Source of the DNA: Bacteroidaceae bacterium
GTDB lineage: Bacteria > Bacteroidota > Bacteroidia > Bacteroidales > Bacteroidaceae
Reading direction: 5' to 3'
Length of the DNA stretch: 54,335 bases
Assembly: GCA_024401185.1 (NCBI GenBank)
Contig: JAKSLO010000004.1
Location: 1-54,335 of the forward strand
The notes under the pieces were generated by a model. It saw only the letters and a list, made by a program, of their open reading frames with translations, had not been told where the DNA came from and searched no databases. Of this stretch, positions 44,621 through 52,545 are shown piece by piece (position 1 is the first letter of the stretch; each line of letters opens with the position of its first letter). The translations under genes and the position numbers were made by a program.

Positions 44621-46405
44621 ATGAATATACTTGAACTTAGCGAACAGGAGATTGTTCGCCGCAACAACCTACAAGCCCTGAAGGATATGGGCATCGAACC
44701 CTATCCCGCAGCCGAATTCCCCGTTTCAGCATGGAGTACCGACATCATTGAGAACTTCGTCGATCTGCCTGTCATCGGCAAAGACGAGGAGGGTAACGAT
44801 GTACGTGAGACAGCAACCCCCGACAACAGTCCTGTAGTGACTGTAGCCGGTCGTATGATGGGTCGTCGCATCATGGGTAAGGCAGGTTTTGCAGAGTTGC
44901 AGGACAGCAAGGGCCGCATCCAAGTGTACATCCAGCGCGATGCCATCTGTCCAGATGAGAACAAGGAACTCTACAACAGCGTTTTCAAGAAACTTCTTGA
45001 CCTGGGTGACTTCATCGGCGTAAAGGGTTATGTATTCCGCACCAAGACAGGCGAAATCAGCATCCATGCCATGGAAATGACCGTACTGAGCAAGAGCCTC
45101 AAGCCCCTGCCCATCGTGAAGACCGATGCCGACGGCAACGTGTTCGATGCATTCGACGACCCAGAACTTCGCTACCGCCAGCGCTACGTTGACCTCGTTG
45201 TCAACAATGGCGTGAAGGAGACCTTCCTCAAGCGTGCCACCATCGTTCGCACCATGCGTCGCATCCTCGATGATGCAGGCTATACTGAGGTTGACACCCC
45301 CATCCTGCAGAACATTGCAGGTGGTGCCAGCGCACGTCCCTTCATCACGCACTTCAATGCGCTCAACCAGGACATGTATATGCGTATCGCTACCGAGCTC
45401 TACCTCAAGCGCCTCATCGTGGGTGGCTTTGAAGGTGTGTACGAGATGGGCAAGAACTTCCGTAACGAGGGTATGGACAAGACCCACAACCCCGAGTTCA
45501 CCTGTATGGAGCTTTACATCAGCTACAAGGACCTCAACTGGGGTATGGGCTTCACCGAGCGCATGCTCGAGGAGATCTGTACCGCTGTCAACGGCAAGCC
45601 CGAGGTAGAGATCGACGGCAAGGTCATCTCTTTCAAGGCTCCCTTCCGTCGCCTGCCCATCCTCGATGCCATCAAGGAGAAGACCGGTTATGACCTCTAC
45701 CCCATGAACGAGGACGAGATTCGCGAGGTGGCCAAGAAGCTGGGCATTGAGGTAGACGAGACCATGGGCAAGGGTAAGCTCATCGACGAGATCTTTGGCG
45801 AGACCTGCGAGGGAACCTTCATCCAGCCTACCTTCATCACCGACTACCCCGTTGAGATGTCACCCCTCACGAAGATGCACCGCTCTAAGCCCGGTCTTAC
45901 CGAGCGCTTCGAGCTGATGGTCAACGGCAAAGAGCTGGCCAACGCATACAGCGAGCTGAACGACCCCATCGACCAGGAACAGCGTTTCATCGACCAGATG
46001 AAGCTGGCCGACAAGGGCGACGACGAGGCGATGATCATCGATCACGACTTCCTGCGTGCCCTCCAGTATGGTATGCCTCCCACCTTCGGTATCGGTATCG
46101 GCATCGACCGTCTGGTAATGCTCTTGACCGGTAAGTTCGCCATTGGCGAGGTGATGCTCTTCCCCCAAATGAAACCTGAGGTAAAGGCTCCACGCGACAA
46201 GGACGAGGCATTCATCCAGAAGGGCATTCCTGCCGAGTTCATCCCCATCCTGCGCAAGGCTGGCTACAACCTCGTAAGTACGCTTCAGGGCGCTAACCCT
46301 GCCAAGATACAGCAGCAGATCATCGAAATCCTCAAGAAATACAAGGAGTATCTGGGTGGACTTGGAAAGCCCAGTCAGGACGAGATTGCTAAGTGGACCG
46401 AATAA
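44621..46405 (+). CDS. lysS: Lysyl-tRNA synthetase (class II)
   Basis: LysS charges tRNA-Lys. From ATG 44621 (MNILELSEQEIVRRNNLQALKDMGIEPYP) it has 594 residues. The OB-fold anticodon-binding domain covers about 55-175 (VAGRMMGRRIMGKAGFAELQDSKGRIQVYI). The class II core contains motif 2 at FRNEGMDKTHNPEFTCMELY and motif 3 at GIGIGIDRLVMLLTG. Some 75 residues extend past motif 3 to a coiled tail, longer than the roughly 500-residue enzyme of most bacteria but usual for Bacteroidetes. The ORF opens at 44576, inside the promoter, so the downstream ATG is used. Confidence 0.97.
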   Translation: MNILELSEQEIVRRNNLQALKDMGIEPYPAAEFPVSAWSTDIIENFVDLPVIGKDEEGNDVRETATPDNSPVVTVAGRMMGRRIMGKAGFAELQDSKGRIQVYIQRDAICPDENKELYNSVFKKLLDLGDFIGVKGYVFRTKTGEISIHAMEMTVLSKSLKPLPIVKTDADGNVFDAFDDPELRYRQRYVDLVVNNGVKETFLKRATIVRTMRRILDDAGYTEVDTPILQNIAGGASARPFITHFNALNQDMYMRIATELYLKRLIVGGFEGVYEMGKNFRNEGMDKTHNPEFTCMELYISYKDLNWGMGFTERMLEEICTAVNGKPEVEIDGKVISFKAPFRRLPILDAIKEKTGYDLYPMNEDEIREVAKKLGIEVDETMGKGKLIDEIFGETCEGTFIQPTFITDYPVEMSPLTKMHRSKPGLTERFELMVNGKELANAYSELNDPIDQEQRFIDQMKLADKGDDEAMIIDHDFLRALQYGMPPTFGIGIGIDRLVMLLTGKFAIGEVMLFPQMKPEVKAPRDKDEAFIQKGIPAEFIPILRKAGYNLVSTLQGANPAKIQQQIIEILKKYKEYLGGLGKPSQDEIAKWTE

Positions 46406-46408
46406 CAA

Positions 46409-46440
46409 CAATGCATAATTCATAATGCATAATTCATAAA
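46409..46440. repeat. AT-rich dispersed repeat, left copy of an inverted pair
   Basis: Two rounds of ATGCATAATTCATA lie 3 bp after the lysS stop. It faces the copy at 46583-46617 across the ATCGGG array. Confidence 0.8.
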
Positions 46441-46505
46441 TATGCTGCGCGAAGCAGCTATAACAGGCAATGAGCATAGTACGAACATCGTACAGGATGA
46501 GAACC

Positions 46506-46560
46506 ATCGGGAATGTATCGGGAATGTATCGGGTTTCCATCGGGTTGATATCGGGAGCCC
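46506..46560. repeat. 11-bp-phased array with ATCGGG core, five units (second locus)
   Basis: ATCGGG recurs at 46506, 46517, 46528, 46539 and 46550, exactly 11 bp apart. Variable parts are AATGT, AATGT, TTTCC, TTGAT and AGCCC. The first two units equal one unit of the array at 24781-24835. It lies between lysS and gpsA, flanked by AT-rich inverted repeats. Confidence 0.92.
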
Positions 46561-46582
46561 ATCTCGCCACTTGCTCAGCCCC

Positions 46583-46617
46583 AATTTATGAATTGTGAAT
46601 TATGAATTATGAATTAG
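46583..46617. repeat. AT-rich dispersed repeat, right copy, abutting gpsA
   Basis: ATTTATGAATTGTGAATTAT and further ATGAATTA words, inverted relative to 46409-46440. It ends 6 bp before the preferred gpsA start and contains in-frame ATG codons. Confidence 0.8.
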
Positions 46618-46622
46618 AGAAA

Positions 46623-47612
46623 ATGATAGGAAATATAGCCATAATCGGAGGCGGCAGTTGGGCTACGGCCATTGCCAAGATGATGCTGGAGAAGAACGAC
46701 CACATCTGGTGGTTCATCCGCAGGGATGACCGCATTGAGGAGTTCAAGCGTCTCCAGCATAATCCGTCGTATCTCACCAGCGTGAGGTTCGACACCGACC
46801 GCATCACATTCTCAAGCGACATCAACGAGATTGTGCGCAACTGCCAGACACTGGTCTTCGTTACCCCATCACCCTACCTTAAGGGAAACCTCAAACGCCT
46901 CAAGGAGAAACTGAAGGACAAGTTCATCGTAACAGCCATCAAGGGCATCGTGCCCGAGGAGAACCTTGTCTGCTCGGAGTACTTTCACCATATTTATAAT
47001 GTACCCGACGAGAATCTGGCTGTACTGGGCGGTCCCAGCCATGCCGAGGAGGTAGCCCTGGGACGTCTCACATACCTCACGGTGGGTTGTAGCGATGAGC
47101 AGAAGGCACGCGACTTTGCCACCATGATGGCCAGCGAGTATGTCAAGACGAAAACGTCCACCGACGTCCTGGGCATCGAGTATGCCTCGGTACTGAAGAA
47201 CGTATATGCCATTGCCGCAGGCATCACTCATGGTTTGAAGTATGGCGACAACTTCCAGTCGGTACTGATGTCGAACGCCACCCAGGAGATGGAGCGCTTC
47301 CTTACCACGGTACACCCCATAGAGCGAAACATCTACGACTCAGTATATATGGGCGACCTCCTGGTGACAGGCTACTCCAACTTCAGCCGCAACCGCGTAT
47401 TCGGCACGATGATTGGCAATGGCTATAGTGTGAAGAATGCCCAGATTGAGATGGAAATGATTGCAGAGGGATTCTTTGGTACCCAGTGTATGAAGGACAT
47501 CAACCAGCATCTGCATGTCAACATGCCCATCCTCGATGCGGTTTACAACATCCTCTACAAGCGCATCGCTCCCACCATCGAGATCAAGCTCCTCAGCGAG
47601 GCGTTCAGGTAG
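46623..47612 (+). CDS. gpsA: Glycerol-3-phosphate dehydrogenase [NAD(P)+]
   Basis: GpsA reduces dihydroxyacetone phosphate to sn-glycerol 3-phosphate for phospholipid synthesis. From ATG 46623 it has 329 residues. The dinucleotide site IAIIGGGSWATAIAKM is at the N-terminus. VFVTPSPYLKGNL, AIKGIVPEENL and VLGGPSHAEEVALG follow, and the catalytic region has EYASVLKNVYAIAAGITHGLKYGDN and SVYMGDLLVTGYSNFSRNRVFG. An ATG seven codons upstream (46602) lies inside the AT-rich repeat and would add MNYELEK from repeat DNA; the internal ATG fits the family better. The repeat thus forms the immediate leader of this gene. Confidence 0.96.
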   Translation: MIGNIAIIGGGSWATAIAKMMLEKNDHIWWFIRRDDRIEEFKRLQHNPSYLTSVRFDTDRITFSSDINEIVRNCQTLVFVTPSPYLKGNLKRLKEKLKDKFIVTAIKGIVPEENLVCSEYFHHIYNVPDENLAVLGGPSHAEEVALGRLTYLTVGCSDEQKARDFATMMASEYVKTKTSTDVLGIEYASVLKNVYAIAAGITHGLKYGDNFQSVLMSNATQEMERFLTTVHPIERNIYDSVYMGDLLVTGYSNFSRNRVFGTMIGNGYSVKNAQIEMEMIAEGFFGTQCMKDINQHLHVNMPILDAVYNILYKRIAPTIEIKLLSEAFR

Positions 47613-47692
47613 AGTTCCCATTCATCAGCGTCCATGTTTTACCGGGCGTCTCACGCCCAATCCAACCATAAAAAGTTTTAAAGAACCAAAAT

Positions 47693-49030
47693 ATGATTAA
47701 ACTAGACATCACCAAGGCAACCCAGTTTGTAGGTTGCGAGAAAGTAAAGGCTTTTGAGGCCGAAGTAGCAAGTGCCAAGCAGGCATTAGAGGATGGTAGC
47801 CGTCCTGGTAGCGACTTTCTGGGATGGATGCACCTTCCCACCAGCATCACCCCCGAGTTCATGGCTGAGATTCAGGCTTGCGCCGACGTTTTGCGTGCCA
47901 ATTGCGACACCGTCATCGTGGCTGGTATCGGTGGCAGCTATCTGGGTGCTCGTGCCGTCATCGAGGCATTGGGCAACAGTTTTGCATGGCTCACCAACAA
48001 GGGTGAGAACCCCAACATCCTCTTCGCTGGCAACAACATCGGCGAGGATTACCTCTACGAGCTCACCGAGTACCTCAAGGACAAGAACTTTGGTGTAATC
48101 AATATCTCAAAGAGTGGTACCACCACCGAGACCGCCCTGGCATTCCGTCTGCTCAAGAAGCAATGCGAGGAGCAGCGTGGCAAGGAGATGGCCAAGAAGG
48201 TCATCGTAGCCGTTACCGATGCCAAGAAGGGTGCAGCACGCACCACAGCCGACAAGGAAGGTTACACCTCATTCATCATCCCCGACAACGTGGGTGGTCG
48301 TTTCAGCGTCCTCACTCCCGTAGGTCTTCTGCCCATCGCTGCTGCCGGCTTCAACATTGCCGAGTTGGTTCGTGGTGCACAGGATATGGAGAAGGCAACC
48401 TCTCTCAACGCCAGCTTCGACGAGGACATCACCGCTCAGTATGCTGCTGTACGCAACGCCCTCTACAACGATGGCAAGAAGATTGAGATTCTCTGCAACT
48501 ACCAGCCCAAGCTGCACTTCATGAACGAGTGGTGGAAGCAGCTCTATGGTGAGAGCGAGGGTAAGGATGGCAAGGGCATCTTCCCCGCAGCCGTTGACCT
48601 CACCACCGACCTTCACTCTATGGGTCAGTGGATTCAGGATGGTGAGCGTACCATCTTCGAGACCGTCATCAGCGTGGAGTCTCCCGAGCATAAGCTTCTC
48701 TTCCCCTCTGACGATGAGAACCTCGATGGCCTCAACTTCCTCGCTGGCAAGCGTGTGGATGAGGTGAACAAGATGGCAGAGCTGGGTACCCAGCTGGCTC
48801 ATGTGGATGGTGGTGTGCCCAACATCCGTCTCGTCATGCCTCGTCTCAACGAGTACTACCTTGGTCAGGTTATCTACTTCTTCGAGAAGGCTTGCGGTAT
48901 CAGCGGTTACCTGCTGAACGTCAACCCCTTCAACCAGCCCGGTGTAGAGGCTTACAAGAAGAATATGTTTGCTCTCCTTGGCAAGCCCGGTTACGAGGCC
49001 GAAACCGAAGCCATCAAGGCTCGCTTGTAA
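47693..49030 (+). CDS. pgi: Glucose-6-phosphate isomerase
   Basis: Pgi interconverts glucose 6-phosphate and fructose 6-phosphate. The 445-residue length is that of the short form found in Bacteroidetes and Firmicutes. Motifs are [20 protein letters not shown] (phosphate-binding strand, near residue 82), [19 protein letters not shown] (near 140), [20 protein letters not shown] (Pgi signature) and a C-terminal [20 protein letters not shown] (catalytic Lys helix). The start [14 protein letters not shown] is 80 bp after gpsA. Confidence 0.98.
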   Translation: MIKLDITKATQFVGCEKVKAFEAEVASAKQALEDGSRPGSDFLGWMHLPTSITPEFMAEIQACADVLRANCDTVIVAGIGGSYLGARAVIEALGNSFAWLTNKGENPNILFAGNNIGEDYLYELTEYLKDKNFGVINISKSGTTTETALAFRLLKKQCEEQRGKEMAKKVIVAVTDAKKGAARTTADKEGYTSFIIPDNVGGRFSVLTPVGLLPIAAAGFNIAELVRGAQDMEKATSLNASFDEDITAQYAAVRNALYNDGKKIEILCNYQPKLHFMNEWWKQLYGESEGKDGKGIFPAAVDLTTDLHSMGQWIQDGERTIFETVISVESPEHKLLFPSDDENLDGLNFLAGKRVDEVNKMAELGTQLAHVDGGVPNIRLVMPRLNEYYLGQVIYFFEKACGISGYLLNVNPFNQPGVEAYKKNMFALLGKPGYEAETEAIKARL

Positions 49031-49084
49031 TATAAGACCCTTCCCTAAGGGGTCTAAGGTTCAGAAAGTATTTAACACTTTATT

Positions 49085-49113
49085 AAGGGGAGCGCACTTG
49101 GGTGCCTCCCCTT
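49085..49113 (+). terminator. Terminator after pgi
   Basis: AAGGGGAG-C-GCAC pairs with GTGC-CTCCCCTT around a short TTGG loop. A weaker hairpin of the GC-rich type (GACCCTTCCCTAAGGGGTC, 49038-49056) precedes it. Confidence 0.8.
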
Positions 49114-49129
49114 ATACTTATCATTTTCC

Positions 49130-49846
49130 ATGCATAATCCTATCACTCCTCTTTCCCTCCCGCAGGACGGTATCCGTTGCGTCCTCTTCGACATGGATGG
49201 CGTCCTCTTTGACAGTATGCCCAACCATGCCATAGCCTGGACGCGTGCCGTACAGCAATATGGCCTCTCTATCTCGCGTGAGGAAGTCTTCCTCAACGAG
49301 GGTCGCACGGGTAGTGGCACCATCAACGCCCTCACCCAACGCACATGGGGACGCCAAGCCACCGAGGAAGAGGTTCAGAACATCTACCGCACCAAGAGCG
49401 AGATCTTCAACGCCTGTCCCACAGCCCCTCCCATGCCTGGTGCCGCCGAGGTCTTGACCAAGATAACACGCTTGCAACTGCTGCCCCTCATTGTCACGGG
49501 TAGCGGTCAGCAGTCGCTTCTTGACCGTCTGAACAAGCATTATCCAGGCATGTTCAAAAGAGAGCTGATGGTAACGGCTTTCGATGTCAAACTGGGAAAG
49601 CCTCATCCCGAACCCTACCTTATGGGGCTCGTCAAAGCGGGTGCCGTACTCAATAGCGACGGTTCACCCCTTCACCCTTCTCAGGCTGTAGTGGTAGAGA
49701 ATGCTCCCCTTGGCGTTCAAGCGGCCAAGGCAGCTGGCATCTACACCATTGCGGTCAACACAGGCGAGCTCACAGATAAGGCGCTCCTTGATGCAGGTGC
49801 CGACATTGTCTTCCCCAGCATGCAAGCCCTTGCTGACGCTCTCTGA
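49130..49846 (+). CDS. HAD-family hydrolase, beta-phosphoglucomutase-like
   Basis: This 238-residue cytoplasmic protein belongs to the haloacid-dehalogenase superfamily, subgroup with an alpha-helical cap. Motif I is FDMDGVLFDSMPNHAIAW (nucleophile and acid Asp near residues 22 and 24), motif II is LIVTGSGQQSLL, motif III is the Lys in KLGKPHPEPYLMGL, and motif IV is VVVENAPLGVQAAKAAG (one acidic residue rather than the usual ED pair). It may be a phosphatase or phosphomutase on a sugar phosphate, in keeping with pgi upstream, though a terminator separates the two. Substrate unknown. Confidence 0.9.
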   Translation: MHNPITPLSLPQDGIRCVLFDMDGVLFDSMPNHAIAWTRAVQQYGLSISREEVFLNEGRTGSGTINALTQRTWGRQATEEEVQNIYRTKSEIFNACPTAPPMPGAAEVLTKITRLQLLPLIVTGSGQQSLLDRLNKHYPGMFKRELMVTAFDVKLGKPHPEPYLMGLVKAGAVLNSDGSPLHPSQAVVVENAPLGVQAAKAAGIYTIAVNTGELTDKALLDAGADIVFPSMQALADAL

Positions 49847-49962
49847 CCTTCAACGGTCGCATCTGGCACGCGAGAACGGATATGGACAGCCCCAACGGGA
49901 TGACCGTGGAGGGTGGTGCCGGAAGGAAGAGCCCTCCTACATGTCGCGTCTCTGAAAGTTTC

Positions 49963-49991
49963 CCAAATGCACTCTGCCGTGGGGCATTTGG
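49963..49991. terminator. Hairpin between convergent genes
   Basis: CCAAATGC pairs with GCATTTGG (49963-49970 with 49984-49991) across a 13-nt loop, 11 bp from the end of the minus-strand lipoprotein gene. Confidence 0.5.
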
Positions 49992-50001
49992 CAGCGTCTC
50001 T

Positions 50002-50610
50002 TTACGACTTCATGCCATCCTTGATTCTGTTTATCTCGTTGTCCTCATAAAACTCATGAGGCTCAATCTTCGTGCCGCCATTCCCATCCACGGTAAGGGT
50101 GTACTGCACAAACATATCATCCGATGAACCTACGCCTACACAGACGATGAATCGAGGACCGTTCACTGTCATCTTATCATAGGCCATGTTCATCAGCACA
50201 AACTGTTCATAGTCGCCATCTTCTACACCCATCTTGAAATTGCCTTTGGTATATCTTCTCGACAGCACCTGTACCCCATCACACTTCATCGTGAGTGTAA
50301 TGGCATTATCTGCCGTGCGATATCCTTCGTCGTCAGTAACGAGCCCAAGCGACCTGTCAACCTGACGTCTTATGGTGTACACATACTTGTGTCCATTTCC
50401 CTTGACGCTATCTGTCTGGGTATATTCACGCAGGCGAACCACTTCCTTTTTCGCCACGATTTCCTTCTCAACAATCTCTTTTTCTTTTTCTTCGACGGTG
50501 CGGGTATCAATCTCTTCCTTTGCACCACAAGCCCAGACGAGCATCAACGCGAAAAAAGAAATTACCACCTTCTGAAAACCACGCCAATATTGGGTATATA
50601 CATGTACCAT
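50002..50610 (-). CDS. Lipoprotein, possibly DUF4738 family
   Basis: From ATG 50610 this is a 202-residue protein with a signal peptide (MVHVYTQYWRGFQKVVISFF) and lipobox LVWAC. A Glu/Lys coiled stretch follows (residues 35-50), then a beta-rich domain: HKYVYTIRRQVDRSLGLVTDDEGYRTADNAITLTMKCDGVQV and FIVCVGVGSSDDMFVQYTLTVDGNGG. This resembles DUF4738 lipoproteins of Bacteroidales (moderate certainty). The frame is open to 50673, but the promoter occupies 50633-50664 and ATG 50631 touches its -7 box, so 50610 is the start. Confidence 0.72.
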   Translation of the reverse strand: MVHVYTQYWRGFQKVVISFFALMLVWACGAKEEIDTRTVEEKEKEIVEKEIVAKKEVVRLREYTQTDSVKGNGHKYVYTIRRQVDRSLGLVTDDEGYRTADNAITLTMKCDGVQVLSRRYTKGNFKMGVEDGDYEQFVLMNMAYDKMTVNGPRFIVCVGVGSSDDMFVQYTLTVDGNGGTKIEPHEFYEDNEINRIKDGMKS

Positions 50611-50632
50611 TCTCAAATGTATTTTATTCATA

Positions 50633-50664
50633 CAAAGATAGGATATTTTTATCTTCCAGACAAA
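50633..50664 (-). promoter_or_regulatory. Promoter of the DUF4738-like lipoprotein
   Basis: On the minus strand TTTG (50661-50664), 20 bp and TATCTTTG (50633-50640). It decides the start codon of the gene. Confidence 0.82.
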
Positions 50665-50746
50665 TAATACCATGTATTTCTTCTTTTTTATCTCATTTTA
50701 TTGCACATACCACACTAATTTCCCCCTACACAAAGCACATTTGATG

Positions 50747-50765
50747 TTTTTTTTGTATCTTTGCG
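50747..50765 (+). promoter_or_regulatory. Promoter of the GHL10 gene (T-tract type)
   Basis: Eight T, then GTATCTTTGCG, with TATCTTTG at 50756-50763. No TTTG stands 19-21 bp upstream. It is the third copy of the T7-G-TATCTTTG-CG block in this window. Confidence 0.7.
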
Positions 50766-50786
50766 TGATACAACAACTAAGAACGA

Positions 50787-52283
50787 ATGAAATTTAAAGT
50801 CCTACTTCTTTCGGCTTTTGCCCTCCTATCCGCCATCCCCAGTTTAGCCCAGCCCATGTCACCCAAGCGTGAGTTTCGTGGTGCATGGATTCAATGTGTC
50901 AACGGTCAGTTCACAGGTCTCGGTCGCGACAAAATACAGCAGACGCTCACCTACCAGCTCGATGAACTTAAGAAGTCGGGCATCAATGCCATCCTCTTTC
51001 AGGTACGTCCTGAGGCTGATGCGCTCTACCAGAGTTCCCTCGAACCCTGGAGTCGCTTCCTCACCGGACAGCAGGGACGTGCTCCACAGCCCTACTGGGA
51101 CCCCCTTGCCTGGATGATAGACCAATGCCATAGCCGTGGCATGGAGCTCCATGCCTGGATCAACCCATACCGTGCCAAGACCAAGGGCACCACAGCCCTG
51201 GCTGCCAACCACCCCTACAACCTGCATCCCGAGCGCTTCTTCGAATACGATGGCCAGCTCATCTTCGACCCTGCCATCCCCGAGAATCGTGCCTACATCT
51301 GTCATGTGGCTTGCGACATCATCCGTCGCTACGATGTGGACGGCATGCACATCGACGACTACTTCTACCCCTATCCAGCCAACGGCATGCCCATCCCCGA
51401 CAATGCCTCTTATGCACGCTATGGCAATGGCATGGATCGTGGCAACTGGCGTCGTGCCAACGTCAATGCTTTCATTCACGACATGCACGACTCTATCCGT
51501 GCCGTCAAGCCTTGGGTGAAGTTTGGCGTCTCCCCCTTCGGTATCTACCGCAATCAGAAGTCCGACCCCAATGGTTCTGCCACCAATGGCTTGCAGAACT
51601 ACGACGACCTCTATGCCGACGTGCTGGAGTGGATTCGCCAGGGTTGGGTGGACTATAACATCCCCCAGATCTACTGGGAGATTGGCAACAAGGCAGCCGA
51701 CTATGACACCCTCATCCGTTGGTGGAGTGCCCATGCCTCTGGCCGTCCTCTTTACATCGGACAGGATGTGGAGCGCACGGTGAAGTATCCCGACACCACC
51801 AATCCTCAGACGCACCAGGTATATCAGAAGTACAACCTTCAGCGCTCTCTCCCCGGCATTCTGGGCTCATGCCAGTGGTATGCCAAGGCATGTGTTGACA
51901 ACCTACAGAACTATGCCACCGTCTTGCGCCAGCAATACCACCGTTTCCCTGCCCTTCAGCCCACGGCTCCCTGGATCGACGCAACGGCTCCCGGCAAGGT
52001 CAAGAAGCTCAAGCCCGTACGTGTCAACGATGCCTACATCCTCTTCTGGACAGCTCCCAAGGCCAGGAACGAGATGGATCGCGCCATCCAGTATGTAGTG
52101 TATCGCTTTGCTCCTGGCGAGAGGATCGACATCGGCGACCCCTCACACATTGTGGCCATCACCCGTGAGCCCATGCTTCGTCTGCCCTATCCTACTGGCA
52201 AGCAGAAGTACACCTATATGGTCACAGCCCTCGATCATCTGCAGAACGAGTCTTTGCCTGTCAAGAAGAAAATCAGGCTGTAA
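50787..52283 (+). CDS. Secreted glycosidase-like protein, GHL10/DUF187 (DigH-related)
   Basis: This 498-residue protein has a signal peptide (residues 1-21, SLA/QP). The catalytic TIM-barrel is of the GHL10 type, the family that includes E. coli DigH, which cuts denuded peptidoglycan glycan strands. Seen are REFRGAWIQCVNGQF, GINAILFQVRPEADALYQSSLEPWS, GMELHAWINPYRA, YDVDGMHIDDYFYPYP (near residue 190, candidate catalytic Asp), VKFGVSPFGIYRN and VDYNIPQIYWEIG. Residues from about 395 form a fibronectin III-like domain (PGKVKKLKPVRVNDAYILFW). A role in cell-wall turnover is inferred from the family. Confidence 0.88.
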   Translation: MKFKVLLLSAFALLSAIPSLAQPMSPKREFRGAWIQCVNGQFTGLGRDKIQQTLTYQLDELKKSGINAILFQVRPEADALYQSSLEPWSRFLTGQQGRAPQPYWDPLAWMIDQCHSRGMELHAWINPYRAKTKGTTALAANHPYNLHPERFFEYDGQLIFDPAIPENRAYICHVACDIIRRYDVDGMHIDDYFYPYPANGMPIPDNASYARYGNGMDRGNWRRANVNAFIHDMHDSIRAVKPWVKFGVSPFGIYRNQKSDPNGSATNGLQNYDDLYADVLEWIRQGWVDYNIPQIYWEIGNKAADYDTLIRWWSAHASGRPLYIGQDVERTVKYPDTTNPQTHQVYQKYNLQRSLPGILGSCQWYAKACVDNLQNYATVLRQQYHRFPALQPTAPWIDATAPGKVKKLKPVRVNDAYILFWTAPKARNEMDRAIQYVVYRFAPGERIDIGDPSHIVAITREPMLRLPYPTGKQKYTYMVTALDHLQNESLPVKKKIRL

Positions 52284-52287
52284 GCAC

Positions 52288-52545
52288 GGACCCTCCCCTG
52301 CCCCTCCCTTTAGGGCGGGGAGCAAGCACATAAGCCCTCTCATCATCCCATTCGGGGTGGCATTTGCTGGCATTGGCTGTACTGCGTGACGTCTTTACAT
52401 CGTTGTCATCGGCCAATCATCCCCCACCTTAACCATCATCAAGCATAATCATCATTATGGACATCAAAAAAACTCACAATACAAACGTAACCACTCCCCT
52501 CCATAGCGCCTCTGGCGCGGTAAGGGAGGGGCAGGGGGGTGGGTC
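52288..52545. repeat. REPIN-like inverted pair of GC-rich repeats (pair 3), one copy inside uvrA
   Basis: Copy A (52288-52323) contains CCTGCCCCTCCCTTTAGGGC. Copy B (52493-52545), on the minus strand, contains CCTGCCCCTCCCTTACCGCG and a GCGCCAGAGGCGC loop, ending in AGGGGAG. The spacer is about 170 bp. Copy B lies within the first codons of uvrA. Confidence 0.8.

Noticed and set aside
46409..46617. AT-rich inverted pair as an insertion sequence
   Set aside because: No transposase, no target duplication seen, and the inner segment is only an 11-bp-phased array.
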